Numbered from the stretch's first letter, positions 23,111 through 36,371 are shown. The stretch is DNA of 64,000 bases from Austropuccinia psidii (GCA_023105745.1 JALGQZ010000013.1:7304105-7368104); one strand, 5' to 3'. Notes: generated by a model from the letters alone, not told the origin. Program-made: numbers and translations.

Positions 23111-24640
23111 GAAGAAGTCCATTGACTTACTATTTGAAGAGCTTCAATTTTTTTGATTTTAAAAAATTATAATTATAATTCAATTGAAAAATTTCTTTTC
23201 AATAATTTTGCTCAATCTCTATGATGATACTAATCACTCAAGGTGAATGATTTTATTCATTATATAGTTTTCAGCCTTTATTTTTCTGCACTATTCATCT
23301 TTTATGGGGCTCACTAATTGTTAACCTCAATTTGAAAATGATGTCCCCAAGAATAATTGCAATTCTATTGCTAAGATACTTCATTATTTATTAACATCAT
23401 TATGAGATTTCTACTTATAATAGTCAATCATACTTATGTTTTTTGGAATATATATTTTATTTTGTGAAGTATTTCTCAACTATATTAAGGCAGTCATGGT
23501 TAAATCTCATTTCCTCAAAAAAGCCAAATTATTACCATGTAATTTGTACATTTACAAAAATGCTAATTTTATCATCAGAGAAAAGTTAAAAAAGTTATTA
23601 CTTGAATTCATTAGTAAATTAGCTATAAAGCATTATATTTCTTGCTAAACAAATGAAGTATCAATTTAAGGATTTCAAAATTTGAACTTTCAAGAAAAAG
23701 GCTTTAAAAATAAAAGCAAATAAACAATGCTCCAAGTAAGGTTTTAAGTATTTCTTTTAAGGCACTGTACAGTGGGCTACAATTATTCAAAAACTACTTC
23801 ATTTGAAAATGTTTGAATGGTCAGTTTGTTCAGCTTTCACAGGATATTCCAGCCATAAGTTGATGATTGGATTATGTTAATCAATGCTTGAAAATCTTGT
23901 TAACAATACAATAGGATGTTTTTTTGAAATTCCAAATTGATCATAAACCCTTTTTGAAAACATGAATGGCATCACAGTTTTTTTTCAAGATCAGTCCTAC
24001 CATCATAATGAAGCACCATTATTATTAAAAACTCCACAACATTCAGAGATGATAGCCATTTTGAAAAATAATAATTACTTTCATACAAAGGAAAATCAAT
24101 TTCAAGAAACAATCAACTAGTTTAACTTTTAATAATTCAAAAGCAAACATTTATGCTCTTCAGTTATTAGCATTGTTTTAGCCAATAAGAAAAATCAATG
24201 AAAACAGATGTAAAGCATCGAGATAGCTGAATGACAATAAGATAAAAGGAACAATAAATAATAAAAAAATCCAAGGATCTATCCTCAAAGCTCCTCATAT
24301 AAATGGACGAAGTTTTCCAATTCAAAAATGTACATGAAGTGAATTGGGAGGAACTCAACTGATGAGAAATTTGGAATATAACCCTACTAATTACAAAGAT
24401 AATATGGCTAGTTGAAGGTTTTGAAAATTAAAAGATTAAATAAGATTCCTTACCCATGCATGTTTCCAACATCCAAATTCAGTTGGATAAATTTAATAAC
24501 AATTCAGGGTAGTAAAAATATTAGAATAAAATGAATGTGAATTAAACTAGGGATAATCTCAGACATAAGCTCAAGATACTGTAAAAGACATATCTGCAAG
24601 TCCCCTACTTCTTTCTGTAGTGGTAGGAGATAAGGAAAGA
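23111..24640 (-). other. Upstream leader of SNF2 gene (A1), non-coding
   Basis: Diverged match to 61060-61990 of A4, including CTATGATGATA...ATCACTCAAGG (about 23220) and TTAAACTAGGGATA followed by GACATAAGCT near 24545-24580. No coding capacity was recognised. Homology to A4 fades after about 24640, before the CCAAT/TATA promoter position. Confidence 0.5.
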
Positions 24641-25859
24641 GGGTATTTTGATTTTGGAACATGTAAAAATAGATATCTCATTATTAATGGCTTCATATTC
24701 TTTTCAACATTTTTGATTTTGGTTGCCAACAATCTTGTGGAATAGAGGATTATTAAGGATTTCCAGAAGTTACATAATCAAATTCATTTTTTCAGTTATT
24801 TCTGAATCTTTGAAATCCATCTTTGAAGATGGCCAAATAATAATAGCAAGTTACAGCCAGTATGAAAAAATCGGAATCTGGGTTGGGGCCTTGCTACCCC
24901 TTCCGGCAAGAGTCTCTTTCTTTTTATGATGTGTTTCATACTATGAAAATTAAACCCAATAAAGGTTATTTAATCCCATAAAATCTTTCAAATAATGATG
25001 ATATTTCAAATTTAAATGCTCAAAAGATTAGAAAAACCTATTCTACAAGTAAGGCTTCAAAAATTAGAGATGAAGCATTTGTGTAAACAACAGTTTTTTG
25101 ATGTTTTCTTTTACAAGGTAAATATTGAAATTGTAGGAAAATAATTTGAAGTTTTGAATATAAGTCAGGATGTAAGCATTTAAAAGTTTCATTTTAACTC
25201 ATTTTCATGAATGTTTAAGAAATGGGATATGTGTTCAAATTTTTTTATTTGAGGAAAAATAATTATGAATAAACACTGACCAAATTATTTTAAAAACCTT
25301 TTAGGCTTAAAATTAATATTATTTTACCTTATACAGTCCACATCAGTTGAAATTTGGAATCAATTAATGTGAAGGCTCTCCATTTAGGAATAAGTCTGCC
25401 TCTTATATATATTTGGATGAATATATTTCCTTTCTGAGTTTCCAGTTCTAATAAAATGGGCCAGATGTTTGGTGAATGAAGGTTCTGCAAGCTTTATTTG
25501 GGGTAGGAAATATTATGTGTTGGGAAAATAATTTCTTTGTGAGAAAGAAGATATATGTTCTTCCACAAATAGCTTTGAATAATCTATGATTATCAGACAA
25601 AATTGAGCAGTGAATTCTGAGGCATTAATAATACAGGAGTTTTTAATATTAAATGGGAGCAATTTTCATTTGTCAAAACATGAATCTAAACTCTTCTTAT
25701 TCTTATAGGTTCCTATTTAGCTGAGTAATATTGAAAAAGTATGGAAGTGAGCCACATAGGGATCTGCACAAACAATTCCATTTTGGGAGTCTTGTTCAAC
25801 TCATTTTCATTTCATGTTGAAGCCATGTTTGACCTGCAGCTCCTGACCCCAGGCTCTTC
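24641..25859. other. No supported gene
   Basis: A+T-rich DNA between copies A1 and A2. The 68-codon frame 24723-24929 has no motif. A short G+C-richer phrase CTTGCTACCCCTTCCGGCAA (24890-24909) stands out but is unexplained. Confidence 0.4.
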
Positions 25860-27000
25860 CTCTTTTTTCATGGTGAAGGCTCCTTTTTATCATGAAGAAG
25901 AGGATTTCGGAGGCCTGTAGTTATGTCCTAAATTCTCATATTCCTGAAAAATCCATCTTTGGAAAAATGGTCAATGAGGTATCAGGTGAAGCTCAAAATG
26001 ATACCAATAAAAATCAGGGTGTATTAAAGCAATAAAATGAAATTCCAAAAAAACTTGTCACATTGATGAGGTCTTTATATATTTGCTTCATGAGGGAGAT
26101 CTAAGACAAGTTGTCCATCTATGCTATTATTTCCAAGCCATGCTTCACTGAGGTCCAGTACTAAACACACACTTAGCTATCTCTAATTTTTTTGGTGCAG
26201 TGGGAACATGTGTTTTTGAGAAGAATGCCTTGTTGAAAATATCCAAGATATAGAGGTTTTTTCTTTTCAAAAAAGGCTCATAAAGCCTTACCTCAGCAAG
26301 AAATGAAAAGGTTTAACTAATCCAAGTTTTGATTGTATCTCTTATAAGGTCTTCAGGTGAGTGAGCACAAATCCATCAGGAATATTGATTAGAAGTACTT
26401 TTGTATGTGCTAGTGTTAGGTTATATGAAATCATTGAAGGATATTAAGCTATTTATTCTATAATTAATTGGCTGAATTTCATCTCTGTGAATATTTTTAT
26501 TTTCCTTTTGAGCTGGATAGGATTGCCTTGTACTGAGGCAGGATGCTAGAGATTCAAGGCTGAGTCATTGAGCTAACAGCAGATCATCTTCTATTGAATT
26601 GGTTATTTCAAACTTTTCAGGTTGTATGAAATCTTGTGCAGCAACTGATATTAACTCCAAGATTAGATTTCCCCAAAACAGTTTCTTGTGCAAAGTAGGG
26701 ACAAAGAGGGCTTGTGCCAATTGGAAGAAGGGTTGGTGTGATATAAGTAGAGATTCAACATTTACCTGACATTTCTTCCATGAGGATACACAAAGTGGCT
26801 GATAATAGCTATTTCTTTCTTCAAAGTAATCTGGGTGATGGGCATTGAATAATCCAGATTGAGGGAGATTTTCCTTCTTTTTAGATGGTAAAGGTTCTTC
26901 ATTGCTTGTTTGGGCTACTTTTGAGCTTGATAGTTTATCATCTGTAAGGATAAAATTAGAAGTAGGTTTTTCTATTGAATTTTTGATAAAATCAGGTTGG
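25860..27000 (-). pseudogene. Gene C fragment (A2)
   Basis: It includes SIEKPTSNFILTDDKLSSSK (26900-26975), LPQSGLFNAHHPDYFEERNS, FQLAQALFVPTLHKKLFWGN and QPEKFEITNSIEDDLLLAQ (26565-26625), corresponding to A4 55700-56430. Further decayed sequence to 25860 includes YILDIFNKAFFSKT-like text (about 26220-26270). The frame from the deletion junction through 26565 is open for 166 codons. Unknown function. Confidence 0.6.
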
Positions 27001-28036
27001 ATGCTACTAACTCTACCCTGTGGAAAGTCATGGGTATTGGAAAACCCAATACCATTCCATAGCATTCAAAGCTCAATCACAAGAGGCTCTGATATTGAAT
27101 TCATTTGATCAAGGGATGGCTCTTTGGGACCCAGAGTTATTGCATACAATAACATGTTCTTCTCTTTGTGATGTTCAGTTGGAGGAATATTCAAACAAGT
27201 AAGAATTGACCCAATTGAGATTCATTTGGCAGTCCCCTCGGTACTAAATGGATTGAATTAATCTACATATGATGGTCTATTTTTAAATGTTTGTTTACTA
27301 CATGGGGATGATTTGAATTCATGCCAAATATCTGAGATGACTTTAGGGTCTGTTTGAAAATCATGGCTATTGTGTACATTTGATATTTTTCAAAGCCAAG
27401 TACCTGCTTAATGCAGAGAGATTACACAAGCTGAAGCATTCTGGGCAACAAAATTCCTCAAAGTCCATGGATATGCCCAGCTCAACAAACATTGTTTTAA
27501 TTGAAAGTGGAATTTTCTGAACAATAGACATGCCATCAAATTTGAATTTCTCTCCAAGGCTGGTTAATTATTTTTTCCCTTTCTGATGAAAAAAAATATT
27601 TGATACTATCTCTGGACATTCCATTTTGAGGTATAGGCAGGCAGCTTGGCCAAAAACTTGCAGAGCATGGAAATCAATGAATTTGAAGCTCTTGTTGGCA
27701 TATTTTTCTGGTATCAAAGAATAATTTGCTTTCTTAATTATAACCACTGATCTGTGCATTCTGTGAGCTTCCAGGGTTTTGTGCGGTGGCTAAGGTGGAA
27801 ACTTATGGAAAATTAGATTTAAATCATTAGTCATAATTGAAATAAAAGAGGGGGATAGTCTGTATATTTTTTCTATTTTTGTTGGATCACATCCTATCAA
27901 GCTTGCTCTGTTTTTTTGATTTTGAGTAGTGCCAATTAATGTGTCTTCCATGCTTAACAATCTTGTTCAAATCTTCATAAGATTGATTATAACACCCAAG
28001 CTTGTGATAAGTGCAATTTATTTGATGCCAGCCCAT
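27001..28036 (-). pseudogene. Element A tnp2 transposase, N-terminal part (A2)
   Basis: It begins MGWHQINCTYHKLGCYNQSY, aligned with A4 MGHPKTICTCHKLGWYNQYY, a Cys/His-containing N-terminus (C-x-C-H-K-L-G-C). Blocks follow near 27568-27759 (IPEKYANKSFKFIDFHALQV), then the core LPPTEHHKEKNMLLYAITLG-like sequence near 27100-27180 and GIGFSNTHDFPQGR at about 27015-27060. The fusion to gene C follows. Stops and frameshifts throughout. Confidence 0.6.
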
Positions 28037-28186
28037 TTTTGAGAGTTTGAAATGCATTGGGAAAGGAAATAAGTGGGGCCTGAGAAATGAGAATGTAGTA
28101 GTGCAGTTATATAGGAAATTTGTGAGCTTTGAAGTGGGTGCATACACAGATTTATTTATCTCCAGTGTCTTTGATTTTCCAAGGTG

Positions 28187-28640
28187 CAAACCTATTATGG
28201 CTGTAATTGGTTTGCATGTAGTACAAATTATGACTTCTAGTCATAGATTGACCACATTAAAATACAGCCAACCTGTATGAGGTATGGGTGTAGTTACTTG
28301 TGGACCTTACTAAGATACAGCTTTTTCTGTATGAGAGTGGGTCTGATGACTGTCTAAAGATGCAAACTTGGTTTGCATGTGGTCAAATTATGACTGGCTG
28401 TCATAATTTGACCACATTAAAATTGCAGCCAACCTGTATGATGTATGGGTGTATTTGTTTGTGGACCTCACTCAGATACAGTGTTTTCTGTATCTGAGTG
28501 GGTCAGATGATTGTCTAAGGATGCAACCCACTTACAGTCATAATTGGTATGTCTATGGTGAACATTCTGACCAGTTGTCATCATAGCTTTGTTACAAGCT
28601 GTTTTTGTAACAGGCAAGGTTACCTTTTGACCCCATTCAG
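28187..28640. repeat. Tandem repeat, about 161-175 bp units, with ATGAC/GTCAT hairpins
   Basis: Units start GCAAAC/GCAACC at 28187, 28362 and about 28523; the third is degenerate. Each contains a palindrome such as CAAATTATGACTGGCTGTCA, continuing TAATTTG (28384-28409), the phrase CAGCCAACCTGTATGA, and an inverted ACTCAGATACAG/CTGTATCTGAGT pair. The location just upstream of the A2 tnp2 start fits a subterminal repeat region. Confidence 0.7.
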
Positions 28641-30545
28641 ATACAGGGGACAACTATATCCAAACAGTTCTGATGAATTCACCAAAGAAAACAAAATACT
28701 CCTGTAATTGGTAATTGGACCACTTAGCAATTCAACATAACTCTCATTTGGAAGGGGCCATATTCTTCTTTCAAACAAATTACATATAAATAATTCTGTA
28801 TCTAATTAGGTTCCAAACATTCTCCAAGTTGGCTAGCCAATTATCTCCATAATTGGTTTACAAATGGTACAAAATATGATAAGCAGTCCTAATTTTACCA
28901 CCCTCAAGTGCACTTGACATCTGTATTTGAGATCATGTAATTGAATAACACATACTAAATAAGCATTTCCTTCCAGTTTTTTCACACAAAATGTGTAATT
29001 CAATTTTACCTGTTGAGCATCTTCATGTAGATTACTTTTGAAAGCTTTAAGCTGTTTTACGGCTTTATTCACTTCTCCAAAAGATCATCACAATTCTTCT
29101 ATCTCAAATGCTAGGCTTATCTTATGCTTTTTTAACATATTTCATAAGGTTGTTGATCTGTCACCACAAGAGGAGTCTGTATGGAAAAATCTCTCTTTTC
29201 TAAAGGCATGAATCCAATAAATGATGTTCAACTTTTTTTTCCCTTTGTCCTGACATCAATTCACACAATATATCACCAGTAATTCCTCAAATAAATGTGA
29301 AGCTCAAGCAACAGTGACATTCCTTCTTCCTCCTAGTCAAAGATCTCCTTTGAATTAGTTGTATATAATTCATGTTTTTAATAGCTCCTTTGAACTTGCC
29401 ATCTTTTTTAAATCCTTAATATTGTGGCTTATCTCTACCATTCTCCCCCATGTGAAACATATTATTTTGGTGTGTTCTTCTTAGATACCTAGCTATACTA
29501 CTTTATTTTTATTCTCTTGCAATAATCTCAAGATTGTAGGAAGTTCCCCTTTGTAATTGATGTTGAATACAATATTATAGTTTCCAAATTTAAATATTAG
29601 ATTCATTTCCCACTATTCCTATATAAAACAAGTTTAATATTTATTAGCATTGTTTTATCAAATCTTGATTATCATTATAACCATCCTTTGTCAATAAATA
29701 AAATATATGAGAGAGAAAATTATTATATCTTAGTAACTTGTTCCATAATTCTTCATGTTTTTCTTTTCTTTCAGGCAAATGCTTTCAATGAAGTGTATAT
29801 ACTCCCAAACCCAAAGAAAAAGATTCATCTGTTTGTTTTTAAATTAAAAATATACTCTCAATTACCTGCACTTTTGAATTTAACAAATCCACCTCTAAAT
29901 CCAACACATTTCATTTGCCCACCAATCCGGACTTTGTTAGTTTTTTGATGCAGGTGGTCTTCTTGTGCCACTGGATTACTCTTGACTCAAATACTAAATC
30001 TTAAACTGTTAAGGTGATGTTTCACCTACTTGGCACAGACAATTCAATTATTTAGACTGGGTATTTATTTTTGGGGTACTTGAACAGTTAGGCTCAGATA
30101 TTTTGCTTCTTTAAAATGTTGCTAAATGTAATTATCATTTAGACACCACAGCTCAGGAAGGATCACACTCTCTCACTGGAAGCGAATCTAGCTAATTCAT
30201 TGATGCCAAGTATTGCAGATTGGACACAAGTTTGGTCCTATGTTATCTGCCACACATTACAGATAAAGATCCTCAATCAGATAGATAATTAATATAATCT
30301 TTTAACCATGAAATTGCTTATACATCATTTTGAAGATATTAAATTACAAACATCTTACATTGGCCATCAAGTGATAATTTTCTTCCTATGATTGTTTTTA
30401 TGAATTATGTTGAATTATGATATCTTTTTAGTTTCCTAATAAGTAGATACAGACTTCAAATACAATTAAAGATGACTTTGAATACTTTCTTGATGTCCTG
30501 AAATTTTCGAGCTGACATCTTCTTGCTATATTGAGTCATTTCTCA
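28641..30545. other. No supported gene
   Basis: About 1.9 kb of A+T-rich DNA. Frames at 28833-29072 (minus) and 29688-29948 (plus) have no recognisable motif. The second contains an intron-acceptor-like TTTCTTTCAG at 29766-29775. Nothing is assigned. Confidence 0.4.
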
Positions 30546-31317
30546 TTAACTTGATATGATGAACCAAAGTTTCATACATTCTATAGGAGGTTTTCTCATT
30601 TGATGCTCAATTAAAAATGAAGGCCACACAATTTCAACAATTTCATTTGCTTGCCCAGAATCAACCATACAATCAAACTGATTAAAATAGAAACCATGTC
30701 TATTAACATTTGCATTTGGATTTGTTACAATTCCAGTTTCTTTCAGGATGAATATAGCTGAATATTCCATATAGGTCTATGGATTGAAAGCATGATCAAA
30801 ATGTGGCTTGTTATGAAAATAATTCCAAGTGATTGAATGATTTGAGAATAAACTGAATTCTTGGTTATTGGATTCATTCTTCCATTCAGCGCTAGATCAA
30901 TTTAAAGCTGAAATTCTTGCATTAGGTTGTTATTTTTCATGACAGCCAATTTTAAAAGTAAACTAAATCTTGCTGAGATAAATTGATTATGTTTTTCTAA
31001 TTTATCCCATAATTAATTTCCTCACTTGATAACCTTGGATATCTAGCATAAACACATCAAAAAACAATGCAATGAAATTATATACTGTTAAATTATTAAT
31101 ACAAAAGAGACATACCAGAACTTTTTCCTTTATCTTTTCCTATACATTTCATAATCCCACCAAGAAGGGGATCATTTTTATCTTTATGAGGTCTAGCTTT
31201 TGCCATCTTATATAAATCATGAATTATTTCTGATAATTTGTTTGCTGTCGAATTTTCATATTCACTTCTTCATTTTGATGGATTTTGACCATACAAATTA
31301 GTTTTTCCCTTGCTCAT
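30546..31317 (-). pseudogene. TET/JBP-like 2OG-Fe(II) dioxygenase remnant 1
   Basis: Start at 31317 (MSKGKTNLYGQNPSK). The N-terminal exon ends LLGGIMKCIGKDKGKSSG, with a GTATGTCT donor and an intron to about 31045. Exon 2, with stops, contains NQFISARFSLLLKLAVMKNN and ITWNYFHNKPHFDHAF (about 30795-30840). PHFD is a candidate iron-binding HxD. Then come TGIVTNPNANVNRHGFYFNQ, FDCMVDSGQANEIVEIVWPS, and EHQ (about 30612), a candidate distal His. Enzymes of this superfamily oxidise 5-methylpyrimidines in DNA, and lineage-specific expansions next to transposons are established in basidiomycetes. At least three stops or frame changes mean it is not functional. The HxD and distal His assignments are mine. 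Confidence 0.5.
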
Positions 31318-33602
31318 CTGTTGCAATCAAATATCTTTGATTAAATGTTTTATTTTAATGGTAATTTATAATGATTTTTTTTTTCTTTTTTTCTGATATA
31401 GTTAAAAAATGAACAGAGTCTTTAGGTATTTACCATGAAAAGAAAACTAGCCCTAAGGTAACAGAGGTCCAACCCTCCTTCATACTAGGCTCTAACTTGC
31501 TATTATTATTTGGACATCTTCCAAGCCAGATTTTCAAGATTTTGAAATACTCCACACAAACTGAATTGAATTAGGCAGCTTCTGGAATTATTGAATACTC
31601 CTTTATTCCACAATAAACTATTTTCATCAAGATGAAGCCAATAACAGTGAGATATTTGTTTTTGTATTTTTCAAAAACAAAACATATTTTCTGTCACTCA
31701 GATCACATCCCTTCTCCTTGAATTCTTCTTTCAGATTTTGATTTATTCCCAACCTCAATAATCTATCAATTAAAACTCTTTTTATTTTGAAAATTTATCA
31801 TAATCAGTTGCCATCACTCACCCACAAATTGTGACATAATACTGATGATTAATTATGAATTGCTTCTGGAATTTTAATTGCTCTTTATTTGAAAAAATTG
31901 CACAAAGTTGAAAATTTGTCCCTTCTTTTTTAACAACTTGGGATATATCTTGGATTTGCTTTTGAATTTCAAATCCAAAAGCAATTTTTCAATAAAAAAA
32001 GCTAGCTTACCATATGTTTCCATTGATTTCATCCTGGAGATTCAATTATTTTATTGAAACATGAGAGGAAACAATATTGTACTTTTTCCAGAATTGAAGA
32101 TTGGATGACTCTCACACCTTTCTTCAATTGTAAAAAACACTTGAGACCTTTGATTAATCACAAAAATCTCCTATCATGTCAGATAATACATAATGTATCA
32201 AAATATCTAAAAATAAAACATTATTTGAGCTTTTGTGCTGAATATTTGTGTCCTTCAAAATAAGGATATCATTTACCGAAAAGTCATTTTTCAAGAATAA
32301 TGTTGAGATATTTTGGGAATTATCCTATTTTTATTTCATCTTTTCATTTTCCAGAGAAAAGAGAAAAATATTATAGATTTTCCCAATAAAAAAGGAGAAT
32401 CAATTGCTATTCCTTCATTAAAATAAAGGGTTGAAATTGAATCTATATTGCAATTACATATATAGAGAATAATATTTACTAAGCAACATGTTGTATAAAA
32501 AAAAGAATTAATTATCCAGGTTTGTAACATACTCAAATTTCAATTTCTAGGAGTCACTATTTCAATGAAAATTCCTCCTCATACTATAGATATTAAATCA
32601 TCTCAGAATTCTCCTTTCAAAGACAATTATTCATTTTGAAGACATTTTTTGTAATTCATTAGGATCTAATTTAAAAAAACAAAATCAACAACTGCATAGG
32701 TGAAATTGAGATTATTATGTCAATTTACACAATTTTCAAAATATGATAAATGACTTTATAATACAATACAAACAAAAAAATATCAATTTTGGTGGCAGAA
32801 TAATACATTAAATTTGGCAACACCCCCTTCAATATATAATTCCACAGTTAAGAACTAATTAGCTCTTATTGTTTTTGGATATTTTCTTGCATAATGTTCA
32901 TTTATCTAGAATAAACTGAAAATAATGGTACCACTGATGTGTCTGAAAATTAACTTTTATTCATCAATCTTAAATATTCATGATAGGACATGTATTCCTT
33001 CAACTTAAATCCTCTCAAAAAGACTACTTCCAACAATTCAAATCCCAGATCCTCTCAATTGTTGCTTCTAAGTGAAGAATATTAAATATTGTCTTTCCTT
33101 GACCTTTTCAGCACTAAAAATACATTCAAAGCGACTAATATAGAGACTTATATAATTTATCATACTTAGTGAGCTATGGAGAAGCGACTATTTGAGATTT
33201 TGAGTTCCTCAAGAGAAAATTACAAGGAAATATTGGAATCAAGTTGCTGTTTCTGATTTTTTGACTTCTCTGCTGAAGCAGTAATATTATGCAAATCATT
33301 CCAGCTCGATATTTTTATCTTTCTACACATATTTTGACATTAGGGCTTGGTACTAAATCTTCATTGAAAATTATTCCAAAAACTATTTATTGATTTTATA
33401 TTGATGAATCACATCAAGATATTCTCAAAATTTATCATTACCGCTTTTTTGGAAGATGAATCCTCTTAATGTTTTCAAAAATAGATTGTGAGTCAATTAG
33501 CAATATTTTTTCTGTTCCTTGTTCTCACAAAAGGCACTAGTAATTTATATGCACTATATTTCTTAGTCTAAAATCTTTGTTTAAAGTTTCTGTGAAGAAC
33601 TG
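31318..33602. other. A+T-rich DNA without supported genes
   Basis: Scattered short frames (for example 32054-32263 and 32336-32536) lack motifs. No repeat structure was noticed. Confidence 0.4.
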
Positions 33603-33957
33603 TTAAAGTAGCTTATTTGTCAAATTTGAGGATATAAGTAGTTTGATAAGAATTGATATCTCATAATTAGATACAGAATGGACATTATTGATGTTGATAA
33701 CAACACCCAGTATAATTTCTCCAATTATCTGAGCCAATTGTACCCATATTTTCCTGCAGAAACTCATCAGTATATTTAACATATGGCACAAATTGGTGTT
33801 CAATCCTATTAACCTCCAAGGATATTGATTTATTCACATTTAATAACCATAAAAGAAGCTCATATGGACATTTTTGCAAGTTTTTGATCTTTTGTTTAAG
33901 ATTTAGATGAATCTTATGTTCAATTTTTTTGCAAATCCTGCTTAAACGTTTGTCCAA
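33603..33957 (-). other. Unassigned open frames, possible hypothetical protein fragment
   Basis: Minus-strand frame 33685-33957 (90 codons) begins MDKRLSRICKKIEHKIHLNL and contains CPYELLLWLLNVNKSISLEV. A second overlapping frame continues to 33603. The basic, Lys-rich composition and the open length in A+T-rich DNA make coding origin possible, but there is no family match I recognise. Confidence 0.2.
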
Positions 33958-36371
33958 GCTGCCACCATTGGCTGAGTTGGACTTTGGTTGGACTCAGATG
34001 AGGAAAAAAACTGGATATGGTAATATTTTATAATTGATTATTATTAAAAAAAATTTCCTTTTGTTTCAAATCTGGCAGTATATGGGGTTTATTAATTGGA
34101 ATTACTTACACATAATATGGTGTTCAATATGGAAAGGGAATATCCTATATCAGCTTATCACTCATAAGAAAATCATATTATATCTGGACTGTCAAATTTG
34201 TGAAAGTTCTTTTAATGATTTTATGAAACATTCTAAATCAATTCTTGATTTTAATTTTTTTTTCAATTCTTTAATTCTTACATAATTTCTTTTAATGTTG
34301 TGGGTGTAGATACATTGAACAGTAATTCCAGTGTATCACCCACAACACTAAAAAAAATAATTGAAAATTAAAAAATGATAAAGTCATAAAAAAGAATAAA
34401 ATAGTAATAATAATAATAAAATGAAGAAAATTCAGACTAAATACAAAAAAATAGAAATTAAAAAGAAAAAAACATAAAAATGAAACTGACAAAAATGACA
34501 AAGAACCTCATAAAAATGGGAAGGGATGGGAAAAAAATCACAATAACAATTAAAGCAAATTCAATCACAATAAAAAAATGTTGAAAATAATTGATAAAAT
34601 TAGCAAAAATGGGATCAAAAAAATAAAATTGTAAAAATTGAAACAAAATGAAGAAAATTAACACCAAAATATCAAAACTGTGAAGAAATCAAAAAACCAA
34701 AAAATCTGAAAAATTTGAAACCCAATTTTTTCTGATAATCATGATAAATTACTCAAAACTGTCAAAAATTCAAAATTGAAATTGGGAAAAAATGGCATGT
34801 ATATTTGCAAATGAAATTTTCTTTGATGATGATTCATATGTCTTTCCTTTTTTTTCACACTCAAAAAGAGTCTAAAATACTGAAAAAAATTAATAAATTC
34901 AAGTTGAAAGAGATAGCTGAGAAAAATGAAGATGTTCAAACAAAGCTATGAGAACTGTCAAAATTCAACTCTTTAGTTTTTTCAAATTTACATGTATATA
35001 ATTTGTGCAGAAATAGATCAAGTCCCAACAAGAATAAGGTCTCCTCAACACAATTCAGTAGTAAGAAACAGAAATTCAAGGAAAGTTTTATATGGACCAG
35101 TTTTTCACTGAAAAACTTCTAATTGACACCTTCCAGAATTAGCATTCTTAATTAAATAGAATAAATGTGAAGTTTCCAAAAGAGTACATTTGAGAAGTAA
35201 CAAAAAATCACTTTCTGATCAATATCTTGTAAAATCAAGATAATGATTCATATATTTGGAAAAAATGGTAATTTTGCTCAATTGAAATTAGTAGCTTGGC
35301 TCCTCCAAGCCAAGAAATCTTTTCCATATAAAGGTAATAATGAAATAAAAAACAGTTCAAACTGATGATATCCATATTCCAAGGTATTTTGAGTTTCTCA
35401 AGGCAGTAACTATAGGAGGGTTTTATATGGGTTGTTTAACCAAGTAGAAAGCAAAACGTAATCCCTGTCAAATTACTTCACAGAGTTGTTTGAAAAAAGA
35501 TCAATGCCTCTTAGGAATAATTTTGTCTATTATTTGATAGTGTATATATAAATTAGGACTAAATGAATAAAAATCATATGAATTCCATAATCTTCTATTT
35601 CAAGTGAGTAGAATTCCAAATCACCAAACATGTGACTGAAAGTATCTGCAAAAATATTTCAAGGTTAGAACCAAGGTTGAAATTCAGGTTGGACCTGCTA
35701 TCCCTGCCCGCAGGGAACTTGACACACATAAATTCCAGTATTTTTTGATCTAATCAGAAATTATAGCAAATTGCACTAAAAATTAGCATGAAACAATTTT
35801 TCACTTCTTGCTCTTTATGAATGAACATTTTCAACTGCACAATGGCTTCCACAAGAAAATTATCCTTCTGACTTCATCAAAAAATAATTGAGTGTGAAAT
35901 AGCTGAAGAAATTGAAAGCCACATTTTCAGCTTGAGATATTCCATTTTTATGGTAAGTAGCAATATTTCTAAATGAAAAAAGTGAACAATCTTCCATTTT
36001 GAAATTTTCAAGTCTTTTATTAATATGAGCCAAATCAATGGTTTTCAACAAAAATGTCAAATTGAAGGTCAGTACAAACCTTCACTTTTAAAACATAGAA
36101 AAGTTTATATATGTAAATGTGCTAATATCCAATCAAATTCTCACATTGCATGAATCATGGAAAAATGAAATGTTTAACTTAATAAAATTAGATTTATATG
36201 ATTGGTTTAATTTGTTTTGAAATTTGAACTTTAATGAAGAAATTTAGATGACGAAAATTGAGATTTATTGTCTTTTTCCATTATATTAAAAATTAATTTG
36301 ATTTTTTTTTAAGAATTTTTGAAGAACTGATACTAAAAATTATATGAATGTAATAAGAAAAAACATTTTGA
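33958..36371. other. A+T-rich DNA without supported genes
   Basis: 34340-34700 is purine-rich on plus (AAAATG/GAAAAT words), giving Phe-rich minus-strand frames that are compositional artefacts. One strong hairpin lies at 34296-34347. The 66-codon minus frame at 35860-36060 has no motif. Confidence 0.4.
34296..34347. repeat. Short inverted repeat (hairpin), 11-bp perfect outer stem
   Basis: TGTTGTGGGTG at the left and CACCCACAACA at the right pair exactly. Inner ATACATTG/CAGTGTAT extends the symmetry around a short loop. It could be abutting ends of a deleted transposon or a foldback remnant. Confidence 0.5.

Larger units (their letters stand above)
4343..24640 (+). mobile_element. Element A copy A1 (nested, decayed)
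   Basis: This region is collinear with 52780-62000 of copy A4: tnp2 (4343-5460), gene B 3' part (7208-7660), gene C (8110-9219 resuming 14973-16644), convergent SNF2 gene (16656-17697 resuming 21863-23110), then the SNF2 leader up to about 24640. Homology is interrupted by about 1.7 kb of unexplained A+T-rich DNA (5460-7205), by a complete CACTA element (9220-14972) and by a Harbinger-type complex (about 17700-21862). The 5' third of tnp2 is missing. These interruptions show A1 was resident before the CACTA and Harbinger insertions. Element ends (TIR/TSD) were not identified. Confidence 0.7.
25860..28640 (-). mobile_element. Element A copy A2, internally deleted
   Basis: Read on the minus strand, tnp2 starts at 28036. 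It runs to its core (about 27040), then joins directly to the middle of gene C (about 27000 down to 25860). The tnp2 C-terminus, gene B, the gene C start and the SNF2 gene are absent. Homology ends abruptly near 25860, at a point equivalent to about 57320 in A4. Upstream of tnp2 are tandem repeats (28187-28640) that may be the 5' subterminal region of the element. Confidence 0.7.

Noticed and set aside
24890..24930. G+C-rich phrase CTTGCTACCCCTTCCGGCAA as a transposon end or tRNA part
   Set aside because: No inverted partner nearby, no cloverleaf and no B-box; a vaguely similar phrase near 35695 does not align well.
34292..34939. Phe-rich minus-strand frames suggesting membrane proteins
   Set aside because: They are the complement of A-rich simple sequence and overlap one another; no signal peptide, motif or splice pattern supports them.
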